A stretch of DNA of 64,000 nucleotides from Thuidium tamariscinum (lineage: Eukaryota; Streptophyta; Bryopsida; Hypnales; Thuidiaceae), in assembly GCA_947034885.2 (NCBI GenBank), contig OX344758.2, positions 5,830,501 to 5,894,500 of the forward strand, given 5' to 3'. A program made the translations under genes and the position numbers. The notes beneath the pieces are model-generated. The model did not search any database. It was not told the origin of the DNA and saw only the letters and a list, made by a program, of their open reading frames with translations. Positions 1 to 13,005 of the stretch are shown here, in pieces; position 1 is the first letter of the stretch, and every line of letters begins with the position of its first letter.

Positions 1-800
1 TTATTTTCAACATTGGTGGAGCTAGAATTGAGGCTCACGTACAACGAAACTACTATTAAGCCCCCTAACTTACTTATACGTATACAATGGAATCACACTT
101 CCAACTTACCTTTCATTGCTTCCAACTTGTAAGATGCATGCAGCGCTCGTATCTTAAATGCCATGGAATCGCTTCAATTCCCCAAATCATCGTCTCCTCT
201 ACACATACCCAGTTTTAAGGGATCAAAATTTCAGTCCTGGAATTCATTACTGTCATTTCAACGATGCACTGCACAATTAATACAGATTGACTTTGTCTTT
301 TTCAGAGTCATGCATGCATGTCGAAGATAGAATCGATAGAGCATATATAATTATGTGCATTTGTAGAGCGAGTTATTATCTCAGAGTTGAAGACCGTGAT
401 TGTATCGTACGTGCTAGCTTATCAATCGTCTCATGCCTAACTATCGAACGTCTTACGAACAGTACATAATTTGATAGTGCTCTGTCATCCACTCGATCGA
501 TGGGTTGGATCGAACTGAACAAATTAATGGAAATATCGCAAACCGTCGTATTCAGTGAGATTGAAGCTGAGTGGTTGAAATTATAATTGAGCAGCTAGAA
601 TGATCGTCTCGGCAAGTAATTCTCGGAGCAATGAATTTCCGCTTGGACCTGACCTTGTTTCACAGGGAGATCACTCAGAGTATGCATTAGGGACGGGTGT
701 TAAGATTTTGGACCCCTATTTTATGTTCTAAAATTTAAATTTAAAAAAAAAGAAAATGAAAATTTTTCTATTTTGAAAGCTTATGTTTTGAATTATTGAT
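1..800. other. Intergenic, no gene recognised
   Basis: The first ~690 bases are less AT-rich than what follows and contain no long open frame; the 60-codon frame at 287-469 has no recognisable motif. From ~720 the sequence becomes strongly AT-rich. It could be the flank of a gene outside the window. Confidence 0.4.
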
Positions 801-802
801 GT

Positions 803-1532
803 GGGTGATTGCAAGAAACACCTGTCGATTTTGTTGCATTTGGCTGATTTTTTCGGGAGTACTTTAAAATTAGAAAATTAATTTTTAAAAAAATTTAAAA
901 ATATGAATAGTGTATATACCTTTAAGATGAAGGTTTTCACTGAAGGAAATGGATAGAAAAATTCTCTAAGTAGGAGAACTTGAAAAGTGCCAAACCTCCA
1001 AAAAATACATACTTTCATGTTTTAATTAGGGAAAAATAATAAAAATAGATATTTTCAAAAAATAAAAAGTGTCCATTTGCAACAACTATATGGAGATGGT
1101 CATTCACAAAAAAATCCACCAAAAAAATATTTTATATGTTTCAAAACACAAGTAGAAGGGAGCTCACTTTGTAGACCTCCACACCACATAAAATTAACTA
1201 TTTTTAAAAATCCTTCCCTTTAGAGCTAGAAGTCTATTAGAAGACCATCTCATCCAAATTTCATCTTAAAATCATTAAAAAAAGGTACTCCATAGTACTA
1301 AAAAACCCTAAATTGCTAAGTGTGACATCCAATCGGAGTCTATTTTTGGATAGTAAATTATTTTTGAAAATTATGAAAAAATTATGGAAGGTTTATGATA
1401 GTTATGAGTACCTTCCTTACAAATCTTGAGTCAATCGGAGGCAAAATACAAAAGTTATGGCCAAAAAACAGATCAGCACACGTAGTGTGAGTGTGTGACA
1501 CAAAATAGGACAGGTGTTTCTTGCAATCACCC
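803..1532. mobile_element. Family B terminal-inverted-repeat element, copy 1
   Basis: The left end reads GGGTGATTGCAAGAAACACC and the right end is its inverted complement (GGTGTTTCTTGCAATCACCC, ending at 1532), and the match extends a few bases further inward to GACAGG/CCTGTC. The ~730-bp interior has no coding capacity. A second copy of the same length at 13006-13733 shares both ends and the interior motif GGGAGTACTTTAAAATTAGA. It is therefore a non-autonomous DNA transposon. The superfamily is not clear: the target duplication is not obvious here, although copy 2 suggests 5 bp. Confidence 0.8.
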
Positions 1533-4264
1533 ATATTTTTATGTGTTAATTATTATTAGTTATACATTTTTGAAGTAAAAAAATACACTGCATAGCTGAA
1601 AATAACTTTCACACCCCTATTTTATATAAGAAAAATTGTCTACAAAATGAACGAAAAATTGTTTAAAATATATTTCTATTGAAAGTTTATTTTTCTTGAA
1701 TATTAATGCCATGGTCATCTAATTCTCTATAAATATTTGAGTTGAAAAACATGTCATTTTACTTCATTTTTCAACCTATTTTAGAAATCATTCCATATAT
1801 TATTTGAGTTGAGAAATTTTGACAATAGAAACCTATAGTCCTTATTTAAGCAATGTTCAAAATTATAGGTTGAAATTATAGTTTATGAAAAAGTATATAG
1901 GAGGTCAAAAAATCATTTTAACACACATGGAATGCAGGTCCAATAATTACTTGAAATTGAAAGTTTGGACATGGATAGATGGTGTCATGACTTGCACAAT
2001 GGTTGATATATAGATCACCATAATCATACAAATGGCGAAATTTAAAGACAATTGAACTTTTCTAAACATTTGTCTAGAACCTCAGATCTCTCTCTGTATC
2101 TAGATGAGTTCCACAACGGGCTTGTTTGGAATTCTCTGTCATTCGTTTGAAGAGATTGTAATTTACCCTTACTAATATGTGCCAATTTTTAAGTTTCAGT
2201 ATATTCAAATGTCATCATGAAGGGATTTTCAAAGAGTTATAGTACAAAAGGAAGTCATGGGTTTTCTTTGCAAGGATTTTTGTAATTATTTTTTCCAAAT
2301 CCTTTATATGTGCATTCCAAATTAGTGTACTCTACAATAAATTAGAACATCTTACATTTCAATGTTGTTTCCATCTAATATTTGAAAAGTTTTACAAATT
2401 GTAATTGTCCTATATCAGTTGTTAAATGTACTATGATTGAAATAGGACATATAAGAGTTGTAAGTTGTTAACTGAAGAAATATAGTATTCTAATTATAGA
2501 AACCTACCAATTCTAAAAATTGCAAATGCAAGAAATCTAAGAAATTTTACAATATTTGTAGAATTTAAATCTGCATATTTTTAATGTCTTGATCTCTTGA
2601 AATCTAGAATGGTTTTACATTGAAAATTCTGAAATGTACAAACTAATGAGATTAGAAATTCAAATTCTATTTAAAAGATGGATTTGAGATGTGAAATGTA
2701 TAAATTGTATTGATTTTGCATATAAAAATCTACACCAAAGGTTAGATCTAAGTAACATAAATCTACATTCCAAAGATTGAATTTTGCAATTGAATTGATT
2801 TAGAGGTGGAAACATCTTCACAAATCCTCTATCTCACTTGTCCTTGTTATAGCTACATTCCCTATATTCAATAAAACAAACTAATAAATATAATTCTTAT
2901 AGGGAATTACCATTACTTTTCTTGCATGGAATACTAAAAATGTTCCTTGTGTCCATACTTGGAGAACACCTAAATGTCACTACTTTGGTGCTTTGAAAGA
3001 AAATGATTCAATTTATTAGCTTAGATTGGTTCTATTTTGTATCCCCAACAAAAAAACTAACACATTACATATTATTTGGGCCAATTTTCTGACCATGATA
3101 ATTCTAATGGCATTGTCGATCTATTCATAAAAATAAAAAGAAACAAAGGTAGTCCCCACACCTATATGCTTAACATAGTGGCGAAAGTTGCATTAGACAA
3201 ATATCTTCAATAATACTACATGGACATGATTCTAGGCACTAAGGATTATGACATTTTCTACACAAAACTCTAAAAATTAGGACACGCATGAATTTATATT
3301 CTCTCTCTTCATCAAAAGTATAAAGTCTTGAAATTTTGCCAATTTAATGAAATTGATGTTTACTTCCTTTGATAATTGGCCTCCATGATCTTATGTAGTT
3401 CTCATACACTATACACAACTTTAGGAGAACTTTGGTTTCACATGATGACAACATACTAAGGAAGCAACACCTTTAAGTGACAATATAAGAGTTTTAAGTG
3501 ACAATATAAGAGTTTTAGTGTCTTTAGTGTTGCCACATAGCAAAATCTGTGCTCATACAGATTAGAAAAATCTAGTGAAAGATGTTACAAGTAGAATTTG
3601 AGTTTTCTACTTAAAGGAAATATGTTTAGAATTTCAAAAACAACCTACTACAAGCACTTACGACGGCTCATGAGTCTCTTTCAAGGAAGAGCACATTTGG
3701 AACCTTGAGGCAAAGGAGAGTGATACACAAATAGAGGCACCACAAATAGCCACTGACTTTGCTGATCTACTCAGTTTCCAAGTAAGAGACTTGGTATTAT
3801 CACATGCAGATTCGGTTTCCTACAAGATCAAAAAATACGTTCATCAATGAGTTGCATCCATTTAGTTCAGTTTTCCTGGTCTCATCTCCTCGCACACAGA
3901 TTGATGACCCTCCAATGAAAATCGATTATCATCACATGATACTACCAACCGAAGTTTTCACTTTGTAGGAAAAGATCATTGCAGCTTCCTTACGCATCAG
4001 AAAATTTGACACACAGGAAGCAAAGAATCATACTGCAAAGCACATAGCGCCACCAAAGAGTCCTCCTGAGCTTCGTCTGCACACCTGTATGGACAGGTGT
4101 TGAAGACCCTAAAATGGGGGAAAGCTGTAAATCACAATCTCCGACCAGTTCTTGTAATGATCGCTGAGAAAACCACTGCTTTGGAAATACTTACCATTTG
4201 GACAACTGGACCATTGGGGAGCCTATACACTCAGGTCCAATGAGACCGCTCCTACTCCAATCCT
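1533..4264. other. AT-rich intergenic stretch downstream of the HIG1 gene
   Basis: There is no credible open frame. A short direct duplication of a 21-bp unit (TTAAGTGACAATATAAGAG core) lies at 3474-3518. From ~3660 to 4264 base composition rises toward that of the adjacent gene, and this part probably includes the 3' untranslated region of the minus-strand HIG1-domain gene. Confidence 0.4.
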
Positions 4265-5597
4265 TCATGATTTGCCTTGGAAGTAAACGGTTCCAGCCAT
4301 AAGGGCCACGGTTCCTGCTTGGAAGACAACACGAGTACGCATCAACATCTGGCTCGTTCTGAAGTTTCCCTGCCGAAAAGAGGCCAAACCTGCTACTAGC
4401 ACTCCGGCGGTAGCCACTGCGCCTGCACTCACAGCAAGTAACAATTGGTCAATTGAGTGCAATCCGTCGTTCATGCACTCAATGCTCCCAATGCAGGAGA
4501 AAATTGCACTTGCAAAGACCTCAGAATATTTGTAAGGCTTGTTTGTACCACAGGGGACCTCGACGAGAACACCCAACATACAAGAGGGTCTCTTCCTCCA
4601 GGCCAACACTTGAGAAACCCCACAAATTAAAAACCTTGATCCAAGCTTTAGGGTGCTCTTTGAAGATCCTCATAAATCCCAAGGGGTAGAGCACATAGGG
4701 TTTATGAATAGGTCAGAGCAGCCGAGCAAGCCGTCTCGTTTACGGTCTAATCAAAAAATTTACGAGAAAGGGCCTACTAGGAGTTGATCACATTGGCTTT
4801 TACTTTCATGAAAACTTTCCTTCGGATAAAACTTCGTTCCCAAACATACTGCATAGAACGCAGGTCCTCCATACTACTGTCCCCATTACTTCTAAAGAAA
4901 ACCCAGATTAGGACCACGCATACAATCCGGCTTCTTCGTCCAAACCCGATGCTTTGAAGACCTACCCAGACCTACCCAATCATGGCTTAAGGCGATACTC
5001 ACAGACCACCACAAATCGAAAACCCTACAAAGGCATGACAAGGCTGGAATGTCTTATTTAGGGCTTAAAATTTTGAGAAGGGATCCTCTCTAAGGACTAA
5101 AGAACTATTAATTTCATTGTTTTTTCTAATAACATGAGGTCCTCTATACTTTGAATAGGGTTTGGAGGAAGAACGATGATACAATTGACCTAAATAAAGT
5201 TCCCACGTGAACTACTATACTCAAAACTGCTTAAATAAATCACGATGCCCAATTTGAACTGCTCGGTCCCTCACACGGACGCAGTGACCAAAGAATTCGC
5301 AACGAATAATCACTTGAAAAAGAATCTCATCAAACACAACTAACTTGCACTCAGTGCTCCTTTCAGATCACCTTAGAAACTTGGAATTTCATCCGACATT
5401 AATTGCAGACATGATTTAGAGAAATTGCACACACTGAAAATGAAAATAAACACAAGCAGAAGTAGAAGGGACAGTAATTGACCACAAAGGACGAGAGGAT
5501 TGCGCCACTCCTTCTTGGGGTTTCCGAACATGTCCTCCATGTCCACCATGTGGTCGCCAGCATCCTTGAGAACCTCCGATGACCCGCGCGTCGTCAT
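4265..5597 (-). CDS. HIG1 domain-containing (hypoxia-induced) mitochondrial inner-membrane protein
   Basis: Two exons (5597-5483 and 4422-4265) with a 1,060-bp GT-AG intron give 90 residues. The splice joins G|GC into Gly39 and restores the HIG1 domain: WRNPLVLCG (31-39), then a helix ATAGVLVAGLASFRQGN (42-58), then SQMLMRTRVVFQAGTVALMAGT (62-83, second helix). The family motif is NPLVPxGxxxTxGxLxxG, then SFRQGN, S..LMR.RV..Q..TVA. Family members associate with respiratory complexes III and IV in the inner mitochondrial membrane (Rcf1/HIGD type). I chose the ATG at 5597 because it gives a normal length; an in-frame ATG at 5648 would add 17 residues. The donor (G|GTCAAT) is weak, so RNA support would help. 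The family call is firm. Confidence 0.85.
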
Positions 5598-5648
5598 GGT
5601 GATTGCAATCACTTCACGGTCTCTCCGACACAGTTGCAATCTCTGCAA

Positions 5649-6511
5649 CTACAATTGCAATGACTTCACCAACAATTGCAAACAAACAAGGTTCGGGAAG
5701 TAAATTCGGAGAGGATTGTTGGAGATCTTGGCAAAGGAAGAATTGAGTTGATTGTGTTCGTGTGGTCATGGATTCAGAGGATGGAATTGGCAGCAAGGAA
5801 GCAGCGAGGAGCGGAGCACGGGACGTGTGGAAGGTTGGCGCGGTGGACGCTTGGGAGCCTCTAAGGTAGGCAAACCCATTTCCGACTGGTCCCCAATGCC
5901 GCACCCTACATCAGGCTCTTTCACCGAGCAGTTGAGATCTAAAAGTTCTGTACTTAATGTGGCAGACGGTGATGGGATTGGGAGTGCATTAATTTGAGGG
6001 GTTAATTGACGGGTTTCTGGTTTGTCAGAGCGGATTTGGAAACAGGCTTGCAATGATGACGTGCTCTGCATTTGGCAATGACACATGGGCATCTGTCTCC
6101 CAGTTCTATGTTGGTGGAATAAGGTCCAATTCTAAATGTTTTATTATTCACAGCAGTCAGTTTTAGGTCAACAAAGGCTCGGCCATAGTGTAGATCTAGA
6201 GCTGGTTTTAGGGACCTACTAGTCCTGATTTTGCACTCAAATAAAAACTTTGTTATATTATATTATCTTTTTTTTTTTCTGTGCACACATTGGGTACAAA
6301 AAGGCTAATCTTGTCAATATTTCCTCCCATCCTCCAAAGTCTCTGTAGCACCCTATCTGCTTAAAAGGTCGGGTATGGGTTTGTCTACCTTAGCTCGTTC
6401 TTGCCAACTGGATGAACAGAGGCGTTCATCGAACGAAGACGAGGCGTTCAGTTTATTTAGGGTGTTTTTTAGGGTTTCGGGATTCGACAATATTTTAGCG
6501 TAGGCATTAAA
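5649..6511. other. 5' flank of the HIG1 gene; relatively GC-rich, no second gene seen
   Basis: Several short overlapping open frames occur on both strands between 5650 and 6100, which is expected of a less AT-rich promoter and 5' untranslated region. None has a recognisable motif. A short telomere-box-like TTTAGGGTTTCGGG lies at about 6468, a motif often found in plant promoters. Confidence 0.4.
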
Positions 6512-6810
6512 ATCAGGAGCACCTCCTTAAATGTACACAGTTTGTACATGTTGCTTTTTCAATAGTCTTCAAAATTGTACAAATTGTTTACATTTTAGGA
6601 GGTGCTCCATTTTAGAGTCTTTTTAGCATTTGAACTTCAAAATTTTATAACTAATTCCATAAAGCTCAAAAAAATATGAAACAACTTGGGTTAAATGTCA
6701 ATTCTATTTTTTTTCCAGGGAAAATTTATTGAAAAATATTTTAAAAAGTTTTATATCATTGAAATTGAGTTTCAACTCTTAAATGGTCCATTATAGGGCC
6801 TCTTACCTTA
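6512..6810 (-). repeat. Family C dispersed repeat, copy 1 (inverted)
   Basis: The reverse complement starts TAAGGTAAGAGGCCCTATAA, runs through AAGTTGTTTCATATTTTTTTGAGC and ends with a short pair of GTACA motifs. It matches copies at 33652-33973, 50176-50506 and 51602-51930 in the same order. No open frame is conserved between copies. Short inverted ends (TAAGGTA.GAGG at one side, CCTCCTACCTTA at the other in the best copy) suggest a MITE. Confidence 0.7.
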
Positions 6811-9132
6811 TTCAAAATAATTTCAGATCAGTAATTGCATATACAGTCACACTCCATCCGTAAACCACTCCCAAGAAATCTCCCATTGAATTGTTGGGTG
6901 GATTCTACTACACAATTAGGTCATAATGTTTATTATGGTTTTTCACCTACATAATTGGACATTACAACCTTTTCATTCAACATCTGACTTTCATCCCAAA
7001 TCTTCATTTGTTTTAGTGATTTCCTAGCAATAGTTTACATCTCGCAATGTCCTCATCATCGGGGATCATGGGAAAAAAATACACTTCTTCATCAGACTTT
7101 GCCCTCTTCATTGACACATTTTTTTCGACAATCCCCTCTTCAAACATTATTCTACAGGTAATCTGTTAACACATCAATTGCCTATCATCATCTTCATACT
7201 AGTTGGCATATAATAAATAGGTAGACTGTGGCCATAGTCTTCTACAATATTAATTTGGCAATATCTCTATTTAGACACCATTTTAACTATAGATTTATAA
7301 AAGCCATGCCATCATATATCACATAAGCTGACTTCCAACAATTAACACTAGACAAACTTGCTTTTTGCAAGTTGTATATACAAACACAAAATATAGCTAA
7401 CCACAATGATCTCTTAAATTAGGTAGAACATTCAAATTACATTGGTCACAAGGAAAAACTAAATATAATAAAACTATGCATGAAAGATGAAACTTCACAA
7501 AATGAACCAATATCTCTTAAAGAAAACAAGCCCATGAAGAGCCCTATATACTACTTAGACCATAGCCATTGCTACAAAACAATTACCAAGCTTCTAACTT
7601 TTTAATGGTCAATAGCTAGATGCTCCAATACTAAAGGCAATTGCTTTTATATTACATAAAGTTTCAAAAATAAGGAGTGTTTGTAAAACCTTTTCACACT
7701 AAAATTTAAATGTAAAACTTCCATCTAAAAAATACATATGATAAGTGCTAACCATTCATTAGCCTACATCCCCCATGCAATTTCATGCCCTTGGACCCAT
7801 AAAAATATTTGAACTTTGTAATCTTGTGGGTGCAAATTTTGAAGATAACAGTTACTCTTAAAAAATATCTAGATGTTGAAGAGTAGTACAGTAGTGAAAG
7901 TACCTCACTCCAAGTGAACTTTTCATTACTCTTGATGTGAGTGCATTGAATTGTGTACAACTAAAACAATAGATGCTCTTGTACAAAATATGAAGATCAT
8001 ATCTAATATAGTAGGAACAGTATATCAATACCAATACTTCAGTACATATAAAAAAAAGACAAGCACTACCCAACCTTAGAATGCCACGCATGCCAAAACT
8101 TCTTAATCTTTTTTGGATTAGCATCTACAATAAAGAAAGATGGCTTCTCACAATTTCCAAGGGATGTTTTGAAGAAACTAAATGTACTTGAAAGCTGACG
8201 AAACAAAATAGGTGCAGAGCACCAACTAAACTTGCATGCTCTCTAGCTATGGGGAATCTCAAAGACTTTCTAGTCTTTCATTTTTATGCCATCTACAGTG
8301 AAGAATGAGTTTTCACAATTTGCTAAAGAATGCTTATGAAAAAATCTTCTTATTCTAGGAAACTAAATAGAATGGAAGAAGATAGTCGCTAATTAATGTG
8401 CACACTTTCTACAGACAATGTCACACTAGTAGGGGTTGTCATGGCACTTCCGAAGCACTCCGTTTTCTGTGAGAAAGTCTATGTGGCATGTGGTGGGGGA
8501 TTGTGAGTAGAAGGCAGAGCTGAAATTCCCATAAAATTTTGAGTACCATTTCAGTTCCTCCGGAGGTGAAGAAACTGCACTTGTTCCTAGCTTTCTCAAA
8601 GAAACTTTTATCTCACGCTCCCTTTGTTTTACACTCTTGCTTTTGTTGGACGAGTCACTAACGTAGTAAGATTTATGTGTTGCATTTGATTGGGCCTTGA
8701 TCTTATGTAGAGGTAAACGAATTCTTGAGTTTTGATTGTGCACACTCAACCCACCATAAGGGGTGTCACGCCTCCTTCATGTGCGACAAGCTGCCATGAT
8801 TGACTCCACTTTTCTCTTGGTGATTTCTCTGACTTCAGAGAAATCTGCTTCTTGCAGGAGCTGTGACAACCCTTACAGTGCCTCTTTCTTTTTATTGTTG
8901 TCGTCTACAGAGGAAAAAATTGGTTTCTCGCAATTGCTGGAGAATATTATGAAACCTACATGTAAAAATTGAGGAATGCTACAAAAACTGCCACTACTGC
9001 AACCGAAAGCCCACCTACGGCAGGTCTGCAGCCAGCCGAATCCTTTGGCGAAGCGGGTGATGGCCCAGGAGCTGCTGCACTCAATCCCATGGCAGGGGAT
9101 GCAATGGGAGAAGTTCCAAGCACAGCGCTCGT
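6811..9132. other. Intergenic, downstream of the glucanase gene
   Basis: AT-rich to ~8100 with no credible gene. Between 8120 and 8950 three degenerate ~60-bp blocks recur (8122, 8290 and 8902: 'tctaca..gaag...TTCTCACAATTT..' pattern). The 107-codon minus frame at 8426-8749 has no recognisable domain. The final few hundred bases probably contain the glucanase 3' untranslated region. Confidence 0.35.
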
Positions 9133-10787
9133 TTAAATTTTCCAAGTCAGGGAATACACTTGGGTGCCGTTGGGGTAGAGAACCCCCCAGTTCTGCTCTG
9201 CCACTCCCCCGGGCTTCAAATTCTCATTGAAAAGAGCGAAGACAAACGTGGGGATGAAGATGCCCGGCCTTCTCGGCGTCCCCTTCCTCCCCAGAACATG
9301 CTGAATTAGGTTCGTGTTATACGTTTTTGCGTTAACTGTGGGATTTGATGTACTGTTGGAGCCCGCCGCTCCAACAGTGGGCCAACCCGTTTCACTAATC
9401 GCCAACCTCACATTGCCGAACCCCACGAGCTCCATAGCCGCTGCCAGAGCGTCCAACTGGGCGTCCAGCAGGTTGTAGTAGCTGTGATTCCCATCCACAG
9501 TAAACGGGGTGGTGCGCGTGAACAAAGCGTAGTCCAAAGGAACGTAAGAAGAGTCATCTCTCCATCCGAAGTAGGGGTACACGTTAACGTACAAATAGGA
9601 ATCCGTTTCGTTCAGAAATTGCAACAGGGGGGTCATCACCGGCACGGCTATGTCGGTTCGGAAAACTCCTTTGGAAGGTGGGTACGACCACCCCAGCGTG
9701 TTGAGCTCCGCGCCGGTGGAGAGCTTGATGCTACCCAGACCGCGGCTCTGCAAGCTGGTGTGCAGGTTCTGCATCGCCGGGACGAGCTGGTGCCAAGTTG
9801 CGGTCAGAGATGTGTCGGTGAACAGCTCATTTCCGACGAGGATTGTTGTGATGTTGGTGCTGGGGACGTATGGGATGATGTGCTGGAGGATCCATTGATC
9901 GGCCGCTGTGAGGTTGGTGAGAGAAGGGATGACGTCGTTGCCCATCCCTATCATTACTTGCAATCCTGAGCCACCGAGAGCTAACAAGGTTGCTGCGTCT
10001 GGATTGAAGAGGCGTACTCTGCCTATTCCCAAGTTGGAGGCGAGTGTCACTCCTACTGAAGGCGATGGCAGGTTGTTGGCAACTTGTCCGTAGTTTATTC
10101 CTATTGTATAATCCTCTGCAATTCAAAACAATTCAAACATTAATTGAGTCTCTAGAAACTCATGAAACAGAAAAAGTTTGATGGAAGACCGAACATGCAA
10201 TAGCTTCAGAAGCACTGGTCATAAAAGCATTCCTGCGAACCTATGTGTACATATTCAATTCTTAGCATCATGTTCCTTCCTTTCACAACTCACAACCGTC
10301 CTCTCTCGTATCCAAGATGTAGCACATCATCCCACTCCGGAATGTTATGCGGATAAACCAAAGCAAATGGAATTGAAAACAAAAACTGTGATTGGTCCCA
10401 AAGCGCTCAAATGGTCAAATAGGCTGCAAGGAAACCTCAAGGTGTACATAACAAATGCACCATTTAATAGCCTACATTATTTACCACAGAAATCTGTTTT
10501 GAGAGATACTTGACATCTACCCTCCGATACGGACTTTCAATTTGAGCTTCAGCACTTAGGGGTCAGAAAGAAATAGAAATACTTGGGTGTAGACGAATAT
10601 TACCAGGAGCGTAATTGCCGAGCACTGGTGATGCGATTGTTGAAACTAACATAACTAGCACAACAAATACGAGATTTCTAGAACCAGTCGCGTATCTCCA
10701 TTCGCCATCCTCGGAAAACCGTTTCATGGTACTAATATTCGACTCCATTTGACGCACCACAACACCAGAATCCTTGTTTGGGGTCAT
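9133..10787 (-). CDS. Secreted glucan endo-1,3-beta-glucosidase (GH17)
   Basis: Two exons (10787-10604 and 10115-9133) flank a 488-bp GT-AG intron and encode 388 residues. The enzyme hydrolyses internal beta-1,3 linkages of callose or fungal glucans in the wall or apoplast. A hydrophobic segment at ~38-56 (LVFVVLVMLVSTIASPVLG) precedes the GH17 start YTIGINYGQVANNLPSP. The proton-donor glutamate is E158 in ILVGNE, and the nucleophile E303 lies in the family signature ISETGWPT. The substrate-cleft motif YPYFGW and the C-terminal FALFNENLKPG and NWGVLYPNG blocks are present. The protein stops at SLTWKI, with no X8/CBM43 or GPI tail. There are several N-glycosylation sequons. The N terminus is unusually long before the hydrophobic core; in-frame ATGs at residues 14 and 21 are alternative starts. 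The intron falls just after the signal region, as in many GH17 genes. The call is very secure. Confidence 0.95.
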
Positions 10788-12931
10788 AAATAATCACTCC
10801 TTTGCTCAAGTCCTTTCTCTACCGCTGCTGCTGCTCTCTCAAAGTGCTTGCCGCAAATAGAGTTCGGGAGGTTTCTGTACTGTACAACCCTGAAATCAAC
10901 CAAACTCCATGGTGAGATCACAACAACAGATTTCCCATGAACACCTTATCGGATTCATGGATATAAAGCGGCCAACTCAATCGAGTCAAAAAACACAGGC
11001 TGAATCGAAGTGGAGCTAGAACAGCAGCGATGAAGGTGCTCAGCAATTTCAGAAAAGTAAAAAAAGAAAAGAAAGCACGTACTCCGACTACCGATCGAGT
11101 CCTTTCAACTTTTCTATGATAATCCCCTATTGAAAGTAAACAAGTCAAAGACTAATCCACTTAGATTACTTACAAAAAATAAGTACACATGAATCGAACA
11201 AGAGTCTGCTTAGCAACTTCAGCAATCTACACGTCTGCGACCCTTGATACAAGCAAGTAAGAAAAACTTCAGAACCTGATGTGTCGATAACGCCAAACAC
11301 CCAAACACAAACAAAAGTCCCACATGAATGACCATTTGCAACCCACAAAGCAACGAGAAGGATTGATACCCCCAAAACCAATTAGGTCGATCGAGAGCCC
11401 TTGAATGGACAAAATATGAACGCTCTTACCTTTGCAAGAAGACCTAGAAGCCAATCAAGCTCTTCCGATTCCCTAAACAGGCACAATAGTCACGCACTGA
11501 GACAAACCACTACAAAAAAATTGCTGCACATTCAATCCTTAAGTGCCACAAGCTCAACGGTGAAATTGATCGAAAGCTGGTTGAACAGTACGCGAAGAAG
11601 GTCCGGTCCTTAGGAAAACTCTCACGCGCAATGGCAACCCAACCAGTCTGATGCAGGGAAATTCAATTCAAAACGCCGCTTAGTCGTCATGACTGACCCA
11701 AGTACCTGAAGCGACGGTCCGTGGGCAACTCGGCTCCATCCACACCTGGATTGATCGTCAGGCTGACGCGTCTTTCCGGAAGAAGAATTGTAGAACCATT
11801 GACGAGCTCTGCCATCTTACGTGGTTGCCGATCAACATGCTGAGTTGCTTCCTTCGCCCGATAATCTGCGCTCCCAGTTGAGTTAGATACAGTAGACGTA
11901 ACGGCACTTGCTGCAGACAATCTGCCTGATTTTGGACAGGTGAGACTTCCTGGAAGATGCGCGCAACAGTGTCACTTGATCTCTGCGGGGACGTTGCTGG
12001 TCTTGAATTGAAGTTGTCAACGTTAAGTTAAGTTAGTTGTCCGCGGTGGGCGGTGAGAGAGGATGTCTGCGCAGTTTGAGGAAGCTGTGGACCCGGGTAA
12101 CTTCGAGGAGCACTTGGTTGCTGTAATGCACAGGTCATGGTGCACCTTGGGCTCGAGGAAATTGAGCACGTTGCCTTAACCTTGAAACGTCTCAATCCTT
12201 TTTTGAATTTTTGCACATTTTTGCTTAAAGCTTTGTACAGATATATCATTTTCCAGAATTTAATGTATTCGGTTATTAAGGAAGGTTGTCTTCTCTAGAT
12301 TCAAGTGTAACATTTGATAAATGAGAAGTTAATTGGATGAAACAGTGCCTTGAAGGCCTCTGTTCATCGTCCAGAATATGGATGTCGGAGCCCTTTAGGG
12401 TTAAATTTCTTTTAAAAAAAATTTGGAAACAAATGAAACAGAATCCAATTCCAACACAAGGGGCAATATACAAAGCCAACGGACACAAGTAGCGTGCCGG
12501 AAACACCAAGACCACTGACAAACCTAGTATTGGTACATTGAAGAAAGCAAAATGTACCTTTGTATCATAATTATTCACTTACAGACCACAATTATTTTTA
12601 AAGTAGATAACTTTAGTATTAAGCAAAGTATGATGATATTTTCAGATAGTTCAACATATTTTTGTACATGATTGAATTTTCTTTACAATAGAGGAATTAT
12701 AAAGTTCTCCCCAATTTGTACTTGGTGTTTTCGAAGAAGGCTTAACAAAGAATAGTGCAAAAGAAATACATAACCAAGCCCCTAGTTTGGATGCCTCAAA
12801 GAGTTTCCTCCTATGTTTTTTTGACACTCCAACTCCTTTTCCTCCATTTTAGACACTTTACAATTAATTCTAACATTTAAAACAAAAAAACATAGACCCT
12901 TTCAAAGCTTTACAAAAGAACTTGAATGTGA
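10788..12931. other. Region upstream of the glucanase gene
   Basis: Holds the glucanase promoter and 5' leader and, at 11687-12010, a possible exon described separately. From ~12250 the sequence is AT-rich without open frames. Upstream short ATGs are present in the likely leader (for example on the minus strand near 10913), so the exact transcript start cannot be read from sequence. Confidence 0.35.
11696..11909 (-). CDS. Possible internal exon of an unidentified gene
   Basis: I do not recognise this gene. On the minus strand a reading frame runs from a plausible acceptor (CTGCAG, near 11910) to a strong donor (TTCAG|GTACTT near 11696). It encodes a Ser/Thr-rich start followed by KMAELVNGSTILLPERRVSL and PGVDGAELPTDRRF. 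Base composition is higher in GC than the surroundings. Other frames are also open here, and I could not connect it to a second exon on either side. It could be an exon, an unrelated transcript leader of the glucanase, or chance. Confidence 0.25.
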
Positions 12932-13005
12932 TGTAATGCCTAAAAGTTTTTGACTATGTTTTCACCAAAACCACTCCAAAACTACGATTTCTAATACAAG
13001 TGGGT

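Noticed and set aside
9484..9969. 161-codon plus-strand open frame
   Set aside because: Antisense shadow of the GH17 glucanase exon, which has unambiguous catalytic motifs on the minus strand.
10961..10968. TATA box for the glucanase gene
   Set aside because: ATATAAAG is in the plus-strand sense; read on the minus strand it is only a weak match.
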